From contig CAXXWT010000003.1 in assembly GCA_963674685.2 (NCBI GenBank), positions 868,001 through 932,000 on the forward strand: a DNA stretch of 64,000 nucleotides, written 5' to 3'. The notes below the pieces were generated by a model. It was not told the origin of the DNA and did no database searches. It saw only the letters and a list, made by a program, of their open reading frames with translations. Position numbers and translations under genes: made by a program. This DNA comes from G963674685 sp963674685 (GTDB taxonomy: Bacteria; Lernaellota; Lernaellaia; JACKCT01). How positions within the stretch are numbered: position 1 is the stretch's first letter; each line of letters starts with the position of its first letter. Below, one piece after another: positions 1 through 9,032 of the stretch.

Positions 1-1172
1 CTCTTTGGACGCCGGATGATCCGAACCTCTACGCGTTGACAGTGGAACTGCTTCAAGGTGGTTCTGTGATCGACTCCTTTACTACCCAATTCGGCGTGCG
101 TACCGTGAAGGTCGGCGAAGGCGCCAAGATCCTGCTTAATAACCGCCCGACTTTTTTCACGGGCATGGCCCGCCACGAAGATTGGCCCGACTCCGGTCGC
201 ACGGCGACGATGGCAAAAATGGCGGAGGATCTGCAAATCATCCGCGACACAAACGTATGGTTCCTGCGCACTGCCCATTATCCGAACCATCCCAACACAT
301 ACCTGCTTACGGACCGCATGGGCTTCGCGGTCTGGTCGGAGATTCCCGCCTGGTGGATCAACTACTTTTCCATTCCCATCCTGTTGGAGCGTGGTCTGGC
401 GCAACAGATGTGGCGCGAAATGATCTGGAACGGACGCAACCGGCCTTCGATCCTGTTTTGGAGCCTATGTAACGAGCCGATGTGGTATCTCGTCTTCAAT
501 TTGCGTTCCTATGTTCAGGCGCTGCATGCGGACGTCGATGATAACTATCCCGACGGCCGGTTGGTGACCGAGAGCCTCGCAGCTGACGGCGCGATACTAA
601 CCGGTTCCTCGGTGAATGACGTGGACGTGATCGGGTGGACCATGTATTTCGGCGTGTTTTACGGCGAAGACATCGTAACGGAAACGACGCAGTTCCTCAT
701 GGATCAGCACGAGCGCCATCCGAACAAGCCGATCATCGCCTGCGAGTTCGGTTACTGGAGCAACTCGGACGACAGCGAAACAGCGCGCCAGGTGGAGGTC
801 GCCGAGGAGACGCTCGATGCGTTTCTTCCCCTGGCGGCCGTGGATGTCGACGGCAACAACACGGACGGTTTTCTTGCGGGAGTGACCTGGTGGTGCCAGT
901 TCAACTGGTATCGCGTCGATTCCGTGCACATTCAGAGCATGGGAATCATGCACATGGACCGGGAGACGGACAAACCGGTGCGGCAAACGCTCATCGATCG
1001 TTACCAGCCCTTTTTCGAAATGGGCGGCCTGGGCGAGCCGGTCGACGACGATTCCGCGGATGATGACGACAATAATGCGGACGATGACGCCGCCGACGAC
1101 GACAACGATGACGATGAAGACACGGACGAAACTGACGACGATGAGGCCGGCGACGAGGGGTGTGGATGCTGA
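1..1172 (+). CDS. Glycoside hydrolase family 2 enzyme, C-terminal part (5' end outside window)
   Basis: The frame is open from base 3 and the upstream part lies outside the window. It aligns by eye with the complete GH2 protein at 26424-28652. The GH2 catalytic core is present: the acid/base Glu sits in a CNEP motif (codon 474-476) and the nucleophile Glu in a CEFGYW motif (codon 744-746). GH2 enzymes are retaining beta-galactosidases, beta-mannosidases or beta-glucuronidases; I cannot assign the substrate. After the barrel comes an Asp-rich tail of about 45 residues ending in the exact C-terminus GCGC, which I read as a surface stalk. A TetR gene follows 69 bp downstream on the same strand, so cotranscription is likely. 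Confidence 0.9.
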   Translation, partial: LWTPDDPNLYALTVELLQGGSVIDSFTTQFGVRTVKVGEGAKILLNNRPTFFTGMARHEDWPDSGRTATMAKMAEDLQIIRDTNVWFLRTAHYPNHPNTYLLTDRMGFAVWSEIPAWWINYFSIPILLERGLAQQMWREMIWNGRNRPSILFWSLCNEPMWYLVFNLRSYVQALHADVDDNYPDGRLVTESLAADGAILTGSSVNDVDVIGWTMYFGVFYGEDIVTETTQFLMDQHERHPNKPIIACEFGYWSNSDDSETARQVEVAEETLDAFLPLAAVDVDGNNTDGFLAGVTWWCQFNWYRVDSVHIQSMGIMHMDRETDKPVRQTLIDRYQPFFEMGGLGEPVDDDSADDDDNNADDDAADDDNDDDEDTDETDDDEAGDEGCGC

Positions 1173-1241
1173 TAACACCAAAAGCGTGTTTGATATTCAC
1201 CGAGGAAAGAGACACTCAAGCAACAAGAGGATTGGTTTGAT

Positions 1242-1913
1242 ATGAACGCAATTGCGGCGAACAAGAAGTCGATAAAAAAACGTCGGCCGATCACGCGGGA
1301 GAGCAAGAAAGAAAAAACCAGAGCCTCCATCATCAAGGCGGCTTTGGTATTGTTCGAGCAAAAAGGCTTCGAGAATACGGCGGTCGATGAGATCGCTGCC
1401 GTCGCCGAGGTTTCAACGCGTACATTCTATCGATATTTCCCGACAAAAGACCTTGTGATGTTTCCGTATCACCAGGAATACATCGACGAATTTCGTAGTT
1501 TGCTCCAAAAGCATCACGCCAAGGAACCACCGCTTGAGATCATTCGCAGCGCGCTCCGCACCATGGCAGAGTTGTACCTGGCTGGCCGTGAGGAGCACCT
1601 GCGGTTTCAACGCATCATTTCGTTGTCGCCCGCCCTGGTCGCTCGCAGCGTTCCCTTTGACGCGGAGTGGGAAGCGGCGATCGCTGGCGCTTGGCGAAAT
1701 GGCCGGCGCGCTGACTCCAGGAAAAGGCAGGATGCAAAATTGATCGCAGGCGCCGTCATGGGAGTAATCAATGCCGTGATGTCCATGTGGTATGCGGCGG
1801 ACTGCCCTGCTGATCTGGTGGTGCATGCGGAGCGCGCATTGGATTTGCTGGAGCGCGGGATCGGCAACGGCGGAAAATCCGGGATGGTTACTTCCCGCAC
1901 ACGGACTCCTTGA
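1242..1913 (+). CDS. TetR/AcrR family transcriptional regulator
   Basis: This 223-residue protein has a basic N-terminus and then a TetR-type helix-turn-helix at about residues 28-75, with the signature VSTRTFYRYFPTK. The C-terminal ligand-binding half is of ordinary family length. AGAGGA precedes the ATG. It is close by eye to the TetR protein at 31290-31976: both share FEN-VDEIAA, TFYRYFPTK and FPYH. The two regulators therefore sit at the heads, or near the heads, of the two convergent operons and may recognise related operators. The stop codon overlaps a possible TTG of the next gene. The ligand is unknown. Confidence 0.9.
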   Translation: MNAIAANKKSIKKRRPITRESKKEKTRASIIKAALVLFEQKGFENTAVDEIAAVAEVSTRTFYRYFPTKDLVMFPYHQEYIDEFRSLLQKHHAKEPPLEIIRSALRTMAELYLAGREEHLRFQRIISLSPALVARSVPFDAEWEAAIAGAWRNGRRADSRKRQDAKLIAGAVMGVINAVMSMWYAADCPADLVVHAERALDLLERGIGNGGKSGMVTSRTRTP

Positions 1914-1921
1914 GGAATTTG

Positions 1922-3229
1922 ATGAGCGAAATCAGTAACCGCCAGCGGACGCGCATCCATGAGTGGGTGGAGACACACTGTGAAACGGTCCTTTTCGCTT
2001 TGCAGGACTTGATCCGCGTTCCGAGTTTTTCGGGGCAGGAAAGCGAGATGATGCGCCAGGTTGCCGCCCGTTTTCGTGAGTTGGGCGCAGCACCCCGGTT
2101 GGTATCGTTTGCGCGGGAAGCCATGCGGATGCATCCGGCCTACATCGAAACCACCGAACTGGGTTGTCCCGAATCTTACGATGGCCGACCGTGCGTGACG
2201 GTGCGTCTACCGGGCGCCGGCGGTGGACGCTCGATCATTCTCAATGCCCATTGCGACACGGTGGGCGTGGATGACGTGGCGGCCTGGGTGTATCCACCGT
2301 TTGGCGCCGAGATTGCCGATGGTCGCATCTACGGCCGCGGCGCATGGGATGACAAATCCGACGTGGCGATAGAGTTGGCGGTCTACTCGCTTTTACGGGA
2401 CCTGAACATTCATCTCCGTGATGACTTGATCTTCCAGTGTGTGATCGAGGAAGAAGCAGGCGGCAACGGCACGCTTCAGTGTGTTATGGACGGCCAGCGG
2501 GCAGACGGCGCGATTTATCTGGAAAGCGTCGGGAACGGCCTGGTTGTCTGCGCCGGACGAGGCGTGCATTTCTTCGAGATTCAAGTACACAGCGAACCGG
2601 TGATGAACCTGCGGTTGTGGGAAAAGCCGAGCGCGATCGACCATGCGTTGCACGTTTATGAAGCGGTGCGCAAGTTCAACATTCAGCGCAACTCCCGGCT
2701 TCACCATCCCTTATACGATCTCTATCCCGACTCGATGCCCAAGGCGCCGCTGGCGATCACTCAAATCTGCGGCGGCATCAATCCGTCGACCACACCGGCC
2801 AGCGTGACGATGACTGGCGCGGCCGAATGTTTACCCGGCGAATCGCTGGCAGAACTGGAAAGCGAGTTTGCCGCCTTCTTGGAAAGACTGCCGCAGGATC
2901 ACCCGGATCAAGCCAAGGCGCGGATCGAATTGTGCTGGTGGGGCATGCGCATGGAGCCGGCGGAAACGCCGATCGACCACCCGTTGGTGATTTCGCTCAG
3001 CCAATGCTCGCAAATGGTGCTCGGGTATCCGTCATTTCTGGTCGGTGCCGGCGGTTGCGATTTGCGCCTGACCAATCTGCACGCCGCTACTCCCAGCGTA
3101 ATGTATGGACCGAGCGGCGGAAATGGCCATGGCACGGATGAATACGTGGAAATCGCATCCTTGCTCGAAACGATTGAGTCCGTCGCACTGACGGTTATCG
3201 ATTTCTGCGGTGTGGAGGAACATGAATGA
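1922..3229 (+). CDS. M20 family zinc metallopeptidase/amidohydrolase
   Basis: I chose the ATG at 1922 because GAGGA lies five bases upstream; an in-frame TTG at 1910 lacks such a site. The 435-residue product has the M20 (ArgE/DapE/CPG2/aminoacylase) metal sites: AHCDT with His110 and Asp112, the bridging Asp pair at 143-144 in AWDDKSD, the catalytic and metal EEE at 176-178, and a late His in GHGTDEY. Family members hydrolyse peptides or N-acyl amino acids with a di-zinc centre, usually in the cytoplasm. No signal peptide is visible. The gene is coupled to the DegT gene by a 4-bp ATGA overlap, suggesting a shared pathway. Substrate unknown. Confidence 0.9.
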   Translation: MSEISNRQRTRIHEWVETHCETVLFALQDLIRVPSFSGQESEMMRQVAARFRELGAAPRLVSFAREAMRMHPAYIETTELGCPESYDGRPCVTVRLPGAGGGRSIILNAHCDTVGVDDVAAWVYPPFGAEIADGRIYGRGAWDDKSDVAIELAVYSLLRDLNIHLRDDLIFQCVIEEEAGGNGTLQCVMDGQRADGAIYLESVGNGLVVCAGRGVHFFEIQVHSEPVMNLRLWEKPSAIDHALHVYEAVRKFNIQRNSRLHHPLYDLYPDSMPKAPLAITQICGGINPSTTPASVTMTGAAECLPGESLAELESEFAAFLERLPQDHPDQAKARIELCWWGMRMEPAETPIDHPLVISLSQCSQMVLGYPSFLVGAGGCDLRLTNLHAATPSVMYGPSGGNGHGTDEYVEIASLLETIESVALTVIDFCGVEEHE

Positions 3230-4695
3230 GCACACAAAAGCTAAAGCTGCCGCGCGAATTTCCTGGTGGCATTCTGTACGATGCGGCGGAAGAAGAGGCC
3301 GTATTACGTGTGGTGCGTGCGCAATCTCCTTTCCGATATTACGGGCCTGATTGCCAGTTCGAGGTGCGCGAATTCGAACAGGAGTTTACCCGGTTTTTGG
3401 CCAGCCTCCCATACGAACCCTGGCCGGAAGACACACCGTTTCTAGCCACCGCCACCAACAGTGGCACCGGTGCGCTGGAAGTCGCGCTCGATGCGCTGGG
3501 CGTCGGCTGCGGTGACGAGGTCGCAACCGTCGGGTTCATGTGGATATCCACCATTTCGTCTATTGTTCGTTGCCGCGCGATTCCGGTTCTGATCGACGCC
3601 GACGAGACGATGAATCTGGACCCAGACGATCTGCGCCGGAAGGTCACCGACCGGATGAAGGTCGTGCTGCTTGTGCACATGGCCGGCGAACCGGCGCGCA
3701 TCGGCCCGATTATGTCGTTCGTGCGGGAAATCAATTGCGACCGCGAGAAACGAAAAGTTCCATTGCTGCGGGTGCTGGAAGACTGCGCGCAGGCTATCGG
3801 TGGGCTCGGACACGGCATTCCCGGATCAATGATGCCGATCGCGTGGGATGGTCAACACCGGCTGGGAGCTTTCGGCGATGCGGCCATCTTCAGCTTGCAA
3901 CTCAATAAAAACATTACCAGCGGTGAAGGCGGCGTTATCGCCGTGCGCGATCCCCAACTCCACCGGCGCATGCAAGCGATCAATGACGTAGGTTTTATTC
4001 GAGACTCGAAAGGCACCGGCAACGTCGAAAACCTGGCCGAGCAGACATTGGTCTGGGGTCAAGGACGGCGGATGACCGAGATGCAAGGCGCCCTGGCGCG
4101 GGTTCAGTTGCGGCGGCTCGACGAGATATTGAGGCAAATGCGACGCTCGCATTCCGTACTCGAACGCTATGTAAGAACCAAACCGGGTATGGACGTACGA
4201 CGACACGAGACGCCAGACGGCGCCGGCCACACTGGAGGCTTTTTGTTAATGCACTTGCCGCGCCTGGCAAGCGACGATCGAACCCTGGCCTTGGGGCGAA
4301 CGGTATCGGCGGCATTGCGCGAACGCGGAATCCTGGCGGCGTTCCTGCACGACTACGAAGTGCACATCTACTACAATATCCCGCAACTGATCGAGAAGCA
4401 GGCTATCGCCGGCGAGTGCCCGTGGGGTTGTCCGCACAACGCTTTCCACTCTACCCACGGCTACCGACGCGGCGCCTTGCCCAACCTCGACGCCAACTTG
4501 GCGCGTACGGTGTTGATCGGCATTCCCAACCGGCTAAGTGAAGAGCAAGAAGAACAAATCAAAGCCGTGTTTGACAATGTTTACACCGCTCATATCGCGC
4601 CGCTCGTGACCGGATTGATTGAAGCAGATCAACGCCTTCGCGAAAACACCTTGCGCGATCCGCTTGATACCGATGAGAAGGAGCAAAACCGATGA
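3226..4695 (+). CDS. DegT/DnrJ/EryC1/StrS family PLP aminotransferase
   Basis: The protein has 489 residues, longer than the usual 370-430. The fold-type I PLP signature is clear: a VLEDCAQA motif holds the cofactor Asp, and the Schiff-base lysine is Lys228 in LNKNITSGEGG, matching the family pattern K-x(4)-GEGG. Such enzymes aminate keto-sugar nucleotides or make 3-amino-5-hydroxybenzoate. The extra length lies in the N-terminal and C-terminal parts. It overlaps both neighbours by ATGA junctions. A second DegT gene lies in the opposing operon at 20942-22216. A cytoplasmic amino-sugar enzyme among secreted hydrolases is unusual, and its product is not predictable here. Confidence 0.88.
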   Translation: MSTQKLKLPREFPGGILYDAAEEEAVLRVVRAQSPFRYYGPDCQFEVREFEQEFTRFLASLPYEPWPEDTPFLATATNSGTGALEVALDALGVGCGDEVATVGFMWISTISSIVRCRAIPVLIDADETMNLDPDDLRRKVTDRMKVVLLVHMAGEPARIGPIMSFVREINCDREKRKVPLLRVLEDCAQAIGGLGHGIPGSMMPIAWDGQHRLGAFGDAAIFSLQLNKNITSGEGGVIAVRDPQLHRRMQAINDVGFIRDSKGTGNVENLAEQTLVWGQGRRMTEMQGALARVQLRRLDEILRQMRRSHSVLERYVRTKPGMDVRRHETPDGAGHTGGFLLMHLPRLASDDRTLALGRTVSAALRERGILAAFLHDYEVHIYYNIPQLIEKQAIAGECPWGCPHNAFHSTHGYRRGALPNLDANLARTVLIGIPNRLSEEQEEQIKAVFDNVYTAHIAPLVTGLIEADQRLRENTLRDPLDTDEKEQNR

Positions 4696-6893
4696 AGAAG
4701 AATCATTGGATCTTCGGACTATGGTTCATCGTTTTTATGGCGACAGCCTGTTCCGGCGCCGGCGGCGATGACGACGACGATCAAGTGGCAGACGATGATG
4801 ATAACGATGCTGTTGATGACGATGACGCTGTTGATGCTGATGACGATACCGTTGATGACGACGACAACGATGACGACAGCGCCGGTCCGGACCCCCTGGC
4901 GGTCGTCGATTGCGACGCTGCATGCCTTTCGCCTGGCGATACGCTCAATGTAACCGGTCATGAATCATCGGATCCTCGGGAGTTGCCTCTAAGTTTTTAC
5001 ATCGATTTCGGGGATGGCACGATCGTAACGGATGTGGAAGCGGAACACCCCTATGATGCATCCGGCGCCTATCAAGTGACTCTGACCGCGACCAACAGCG
5101 TCGGTGCGTCGGATGTCTCTTCGTGCATCGTGTCGGTGGGCGTGCTGCCCAAGGGACCCGGAACGCTCGACGAGATTGCTTTCCGGCCGCATTACTACGA
5201 TGAACGCATTTTCGAACCGAGCAATCCTCGGCCGACTGTTGGCGGTATGGTGTGGGGTTTTTTCAACGCCCCGGCCGACGCCACGGTAACGGATATTTTG
5301 GTAAACGGCGTATCATGGAGTGCGCCGACCGGCTTGGCGAACTGGTGCGAAGTGACCCCTCCGGTCCTGGCCGCCGGTGACATCGGCATCGTCCGCTGCA
5401 GTACCACCGACGCTGCGATCATCGACGGCGCTCAGATATCGCTCCAAGTCGAAACGGATGCCGGTACTGTCTGGACGCGTCAAAGTACAATCGAAACGGA
5501 GCCGGCCGCAATCAGCTATGTGACCGGCCGGCCCGATGGTTCAGAGATGCTGATCTATGTGCGGAACGACGCGGCAAGCGAACCAATCGAAATCATAGGA
5601 CTGTTGCTGAACGGTCAAAACGTGAGCGATTTCGCGATAGTCGATGAACCGATCATCGAAAGCGGCCGTACCGCCGCCATCCGAGTTCCCACTTGCGACG
5701 GCATCGCCTGGGGTGAACGCATGGTCGTGACGGTTCTTTATGAGATCGGAGGAGCGAAAGCCGCACGCCGGATCACTCGGGAACTGCGCCTGTTTCCGCA
5801 GAAATTCCTGGTAGGCAATTGGAACGGCGATGACGTTTTCACGGACCCCGCCTGGCGGCAGACCCAAAGAAACGCCGGGATAAACATGTTCATTTGGTCC
5901 CCTTCCGTTACCTTTCCCCCCGAGGTGATTCTGCCTTTGGCCGAGGAGGAGGATTTCTATGTGTTTACGCACGCGGACAACCCTTACCCCGATTATATCG
6001 ACGCGGCGGAAAACTGGGGTGACAATCCTCGCTGGTACATGAACGCGGTTGCGGGTGAACCCGAGATCGGAGGTCGATTATTCCCCGACGTTCTGGAGTC
6101 TCTGCAGGCGCAAATGGATCTTTTCGGGCCGGACAAGCAAATGTGGATTTACAACGCCTGCTCCAACGTCTTCGGCCAATGGGGTTCCATGGCCGACGTC
6201 GGCGGCATGGACCACTACTGCGTCTGGGCGCCCAAGTGCAATTACAACCCGCCGTTTTGGTATTGGGACCACATCGAATTCGCCGGGTATTATACCCTGG
6301 TGGCCAAACGTGCGGCCGAGCCCCGGCCGATCATCAACTGGTCACAAGGAATTGATAATGCTTTCGAAATAAACGGCATCCAGTTTCGCTGCAACACGCC
6401 CGAGGAAATCCGATCGCAGTGGTACCAGAACGTCGGATGGGGCGCCAAAGCGCTGCCCTACTATCATTTCCTGCAGGAGCACGATGCCGCCTGTCCCGAG
6501 GAGCCCGAACAAGAAATGGGTGTCCTCTCAAAGGAGACCGATCAGTTTTCGGATTTGCTTGGGATCGGCGAGATGGCTGGAAACACAGCCTTTGCCTGGT
6601 CCGAAGACCAGCAGGTTGATGTTGTCACCACGATTTCACCCGACGGATTGGTGCTGATCGTTTCCAATCTGGATTACGATCTGAACATTCTAATTCCTTT
6701 CGAGTGGCGCGAGAAAACGAACGTGGAAATCGTCATCGATCCGCCCGCGGGGTTTGAGCCGCAATCCGCCTGGTCACCCGAGGGTGAAGACGCCGTCCCG
6801 CTGGAGATCGTTAAGCAGAGCGGCGGGTTCTATACGGTCACGATTCCTTCGTTGCCCGTCGCCCGTGCTTTGATCATCGAACCGGAGCCCTGA
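4692..6893 (+). CDS. Asp-stalk lipoprotein with PKD domain and putative glycosidase-like C-terminal domain
   Basis: A 733-residue secreted lipoprotein: the signal peptide ends in lipobox ATAC, with lipidated Cys at residue 20. An Asp-rich stalk of about 45 residues follows. A PKD-type beta domain lies at about residues 70-150 (FYIDFGDGT, then HPYDASGAYQVTLTATN). Further beta-sandwich-like sequence follows. The C-terminal half is rich in Trp and Tyr and reads like a TIM-barrel glycosidase with a closing beta domain, but I cannot name a family or catalytic pair. The start overlaps the DegT stop (ATGA). Its place in the operon suggests a surface glycan-binding or glycan-cleaving role. Confidence 0.8.
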   Translation: MKKNHWIFGLWFIVFMATACSGAGGDDDDDQVADDDDNDAVDDDDAVDADDDTVDDDDNDDDSAGPDPLAVVDCDAACLSPGDTLNVTGHESSDPRELPLSFYIDFGDGTIVTDVEAEHPYDASGAYQVTLTATNSVGASDVSSCIVSVGVLPKGPGTLDEIAFRPHYYDERIFEPSNPRPTVGGMVWGFFNAPADATVTDILVNGVSWSAPTGLANWCEVTPPVLAAGDIGIVRCSTTDAAIIDGAQISLQVETDAGTVWTRQSTIETEPAAISYVTGRPDGSEMLIYVRNDAASEPIEIIGLLLNGQNVSDFAIVDEPIIESGRTAAIRVPTCDGIAWGERMVVTVLYEIGGAKAARRITRELRLFPQKFLVGNWNGDDVFTDPAWRQTQRNAGINMFIWSPSVTFPPEVILPLAEEEDFYVFTHADNPYPDYIDAAENWGDNPRWYMNAVAGEPEIGGRLFPDVLESLQAQMDLFGPDKQMWIYNACSNVFGQWGSMADVGGMDHYCVWAPKCNYNPPFWYWDHIEFAGYYTLVAKRAAEPRPIINWSQGIDNAFEINGIQFRCNTPEEIRSQWYQNVGWGAKALPYYHFLQEHDAACPEEPEQEMGVLSKETDQFSDLLGIGEMAGNTAFAWSEDQQVDVVTTISPDGLVLIVSNLDYDLNILIPFEWREKTNVEIVIDPPAGFEPQSAWSPEGEDAVPLEIVKQSGGFYTVTIPSLPVARALIIEPEP

Positions 6894-6979
6894 CAAACGT
6901 AAAAGCGTTCAGAAAACCAAGAGAGCAATATGACACAGAACATCAAAATCGCTCTTGATCGGCAATGGAGAAAGCAGAT

Positions 6980-8989
6980 ATGAGAGGCTTCCGAACCGTA
7001 GCAGCGTTTGCCGCCATGTATGTCCTGCTTGTTGGCATACCGGAGGCCTGGTCTGAGACGGCGACGAACGACTTCCAGGTCTTCAAGCATGTTTTCGAAA
7101 AGACGCTGACCGACACGGCCACCGGCGATTTCTACAAACCCGCCCACGGATATCCGGCGATCCCGGTGGACCCGAAATTCAAGCACGCGCTGACCTTTCA
7201 AATGTCCCAGTTTTTCCCGGCACGACGCGAAGTGTTGCCGGGAAACGGTCCATTGATATTGTTTTCCGACGACATGGATGTGCTCGTCTTTTCGCCGCTG
7301 GATCATTTCTACGTGAGTCTGATCGATTTTCAGGACGGTAAAATCCAGTACGGCATCGAAGGAGAGATAAAAGAGATTCCGGCCGGCTTTAAGCACAGCT
7401 TCATCCTGGTTTCCGGCAAGGGATTGAACGCCGTTATCGAGCGATGGGGCGATCTGTTGCGTGCCCATACCGGAAGAAAACGGATTGACCGTTATGCGGA
7501 TACGGGACTGTCCTATCTTGGTTATTGGACCGATGCGGGCGCCGCGTATTACTGGAAAACCATTCCCGGCAAGAATTATGAGCAAACGCTGCTTGCCGTA
7601 AAGGCGGAGTCCGACGCGCGGGGCATTCCCTACCGCTATTTCCAGATCGATTCCTGGTGGTATTACACGAAAAAGCCGGGATTGGTCGTCAAGGGCGCCA
7701 AGCGTTGGGAGCCGCGTCCCGATGTGTTTCCCGACGGACTTCCAGCCTTTCGAAAACGGCTCGGTTTGCCGCTGATCGCCCATACCCGTTGGTTTGCGCC
7801 GAATACCGATCACGCAAAGGCATTTCCTTTCATTATTGAAAAAAAAGTTGCGATTCCCCGGGGCCGCGCGTTTTTCGATCATGTCATGCAAAACGCCAAA
7901 TCGTGGGGCATCGAGACCTACGAGCAGGATTGGCTGATACCTCAGTTCTGGTGGATGGACCACCTCCGAAACGGAGTTGACCATACCGAAACATGGCTTA
8001 AAAACATGGATGACGCGGCGGCCGACAATGGTTTGACCATGCAGATATGCATGGCCGGCGCCGCTCATGTGATGGATTCGATCAACCGTCGATCCTGGAC
8101 AACGGTGCGTTCGTCCATCGACTACAAGCCCGAGTATTCCAAGGAGTCCTATTGGCCCCAATTCCATATCGCAAACATGATCGTCAATGCCGTGGGCTTG
8201 TTGCCGTTCAAAGACAACTTCCGCACGGCCGAGAAAAACGGAGAGGCGGAGGCGCTGATCAGCGTTTTGTCCGCAGGAATGGTTGGGCCAAGCGATGAGG
8301 TAGATAAGCAAAATGCGGAGCTTCTCCTGAGAACCTGCCGGGCTGACGGCCTTCTCCTTAAGCCCGACCGACCGGCCACGCCTATCGACGCCATGTTTCT
8401 ACCGCATTCGCGGCCGTTTATCACGAAAACGTTTTCTCGCCGCGAGGGTGTCGGCGAATGGACGTACCTCGCCGCTTATCATTTCGCGCGACGACATCCC
8501 GAACGGCGTCTCCGCGATCGGTTGTTTGCCAGACTCACCTACGACGGAAATGAAATGAGCCGTTTCTTTGTATTTCCGAATCGGGTCACCGATTGGCGTG
8601 TGAATCTCGAAAGGGACCTCGGCATTCATGGACCGGTCGTCGCATATAACTGGCGCACCCGGACCGGTGCGGTGGTGGAAAACGCGTTTGACCTACCGAA
8701 AATCGAGCACCTGTACGACTTTGATTATTTGGTCCTTGCACCAGTCTTTGCCAACGGGCTCGCCCTGATCGGAGAAACCGGGAAGTTCGTCACCGTTGCC
8801 GACAAGCGCTTCGCAAACATAGAAATCGGTGACAACTACATCATCCTAGAGGTGCTTGGCGTTCCGGGTGAAACGGTTTCTTTAAAGGCATTCGACACAC
8901 GCTCGCAAAGGATGATCGCTCCCATTTCCGTCACAATAGGCCCCGCCGGAACCGCACAACTCATGATCAGCCGGGAAGGTCTTTCGTAA
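6980..8989 (+). CDS. Secreted clan GH-D/GH31-like TIM-barrel glycosidase (putative)
   Basis: The ATG at 6980 is preferred over 6965 because GGAGA lies eight bases upstream and the protein then starts with a normal signal peptide, MRGFRTVAAFAAMYVLLVG. The product has 669 residues. Features typical of the alpha-galactosidase/raffinose-synthase superfamily are visible: YFQIDSWWY near residue 221, a PDGLPAFR segment, a candidate nucleophile Asp in YEQDWL near 317, and a candidate acid/base Asp in RSSIDY near 379. Beta-rich sequence closes the protein. The family assignment rests on motif order only; GH36, GH31 or a relative is possible. It has no Asp stalk, so it may be periplasmic. Confidence 0.65.
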   Translation: MRGFRTVAAFAAMYVLLVGIPEAWSETATNDFQVFKHVFEKTLTDTATGDFYKPAHGYPAIPVDPKFKHALTFQMSQFFPARREVLPGNGPLILFSDDMDVLVFSPLDHFYVSLIDFQDGKIQYGIEGEIKEIPAGFKHSFILVSGKGLNAVIERWGDLLRAHTGRKRIDRYADTGLSYLGYWTDAGAAYYWKTIPGKNYEQTLLAVKAESDARGIPYRYFQIDSWWYYTKKPGLVVKGAKRWEPRPDVFPDGLPAFRKRLGLPLIAHTRWFAPNTDHAKAFPFIIEKKVAIPRGRAFFDHVMQNAKSWGIETYEQDWLIPQFWWMDHLRNGVDHTETWLKNMDDAAADNGLTMQICMAGAAHVMDSINRRSWTTVRSSIDYKPEYSKESYWPQFHIANMIVNAVGLLPFKDNFRTAEKNGEAEALISVLSAGMVGPSDEVDKQNAELLLRTCRADGLLLKPDRPATPIDAMFLPHSRPFITKTFSRREGVGEWTYLAAYHFARRHPERRLRDRLFARLTYDGNEMSRFFVFPNRVTDWRVNLERDLGIHGPVVAYNWRTRTGAVVENAFDLPKIEHLYDFDYLVLAPVFANGLALIGETGKFVTVADKRFANIEIGDNYIILEVLGVPGETVSLKAFDTRSQRMIAPISVTIGPAGTAQLMISREGLS

Positions 8990-9032
8990 CCATGAAACAC
9001 TCGGTAAAACGCTTCAGAATTCGAGGGATGAA

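Noticed and set aside
1046..1170. Asp-codon run as a tandem DNA repeat or CRISPR-like array
   Set aside because: It is an irregular GAY codon run in frame at the end of the GH2 gene, with no conserved spacer arrangement.
6830..8311. A 493-codon minus frame
   Set aside because: It is the mirror of the clan-D-like glycosidase gene, which has signal peptide, ribosome site and catalytic motifs.
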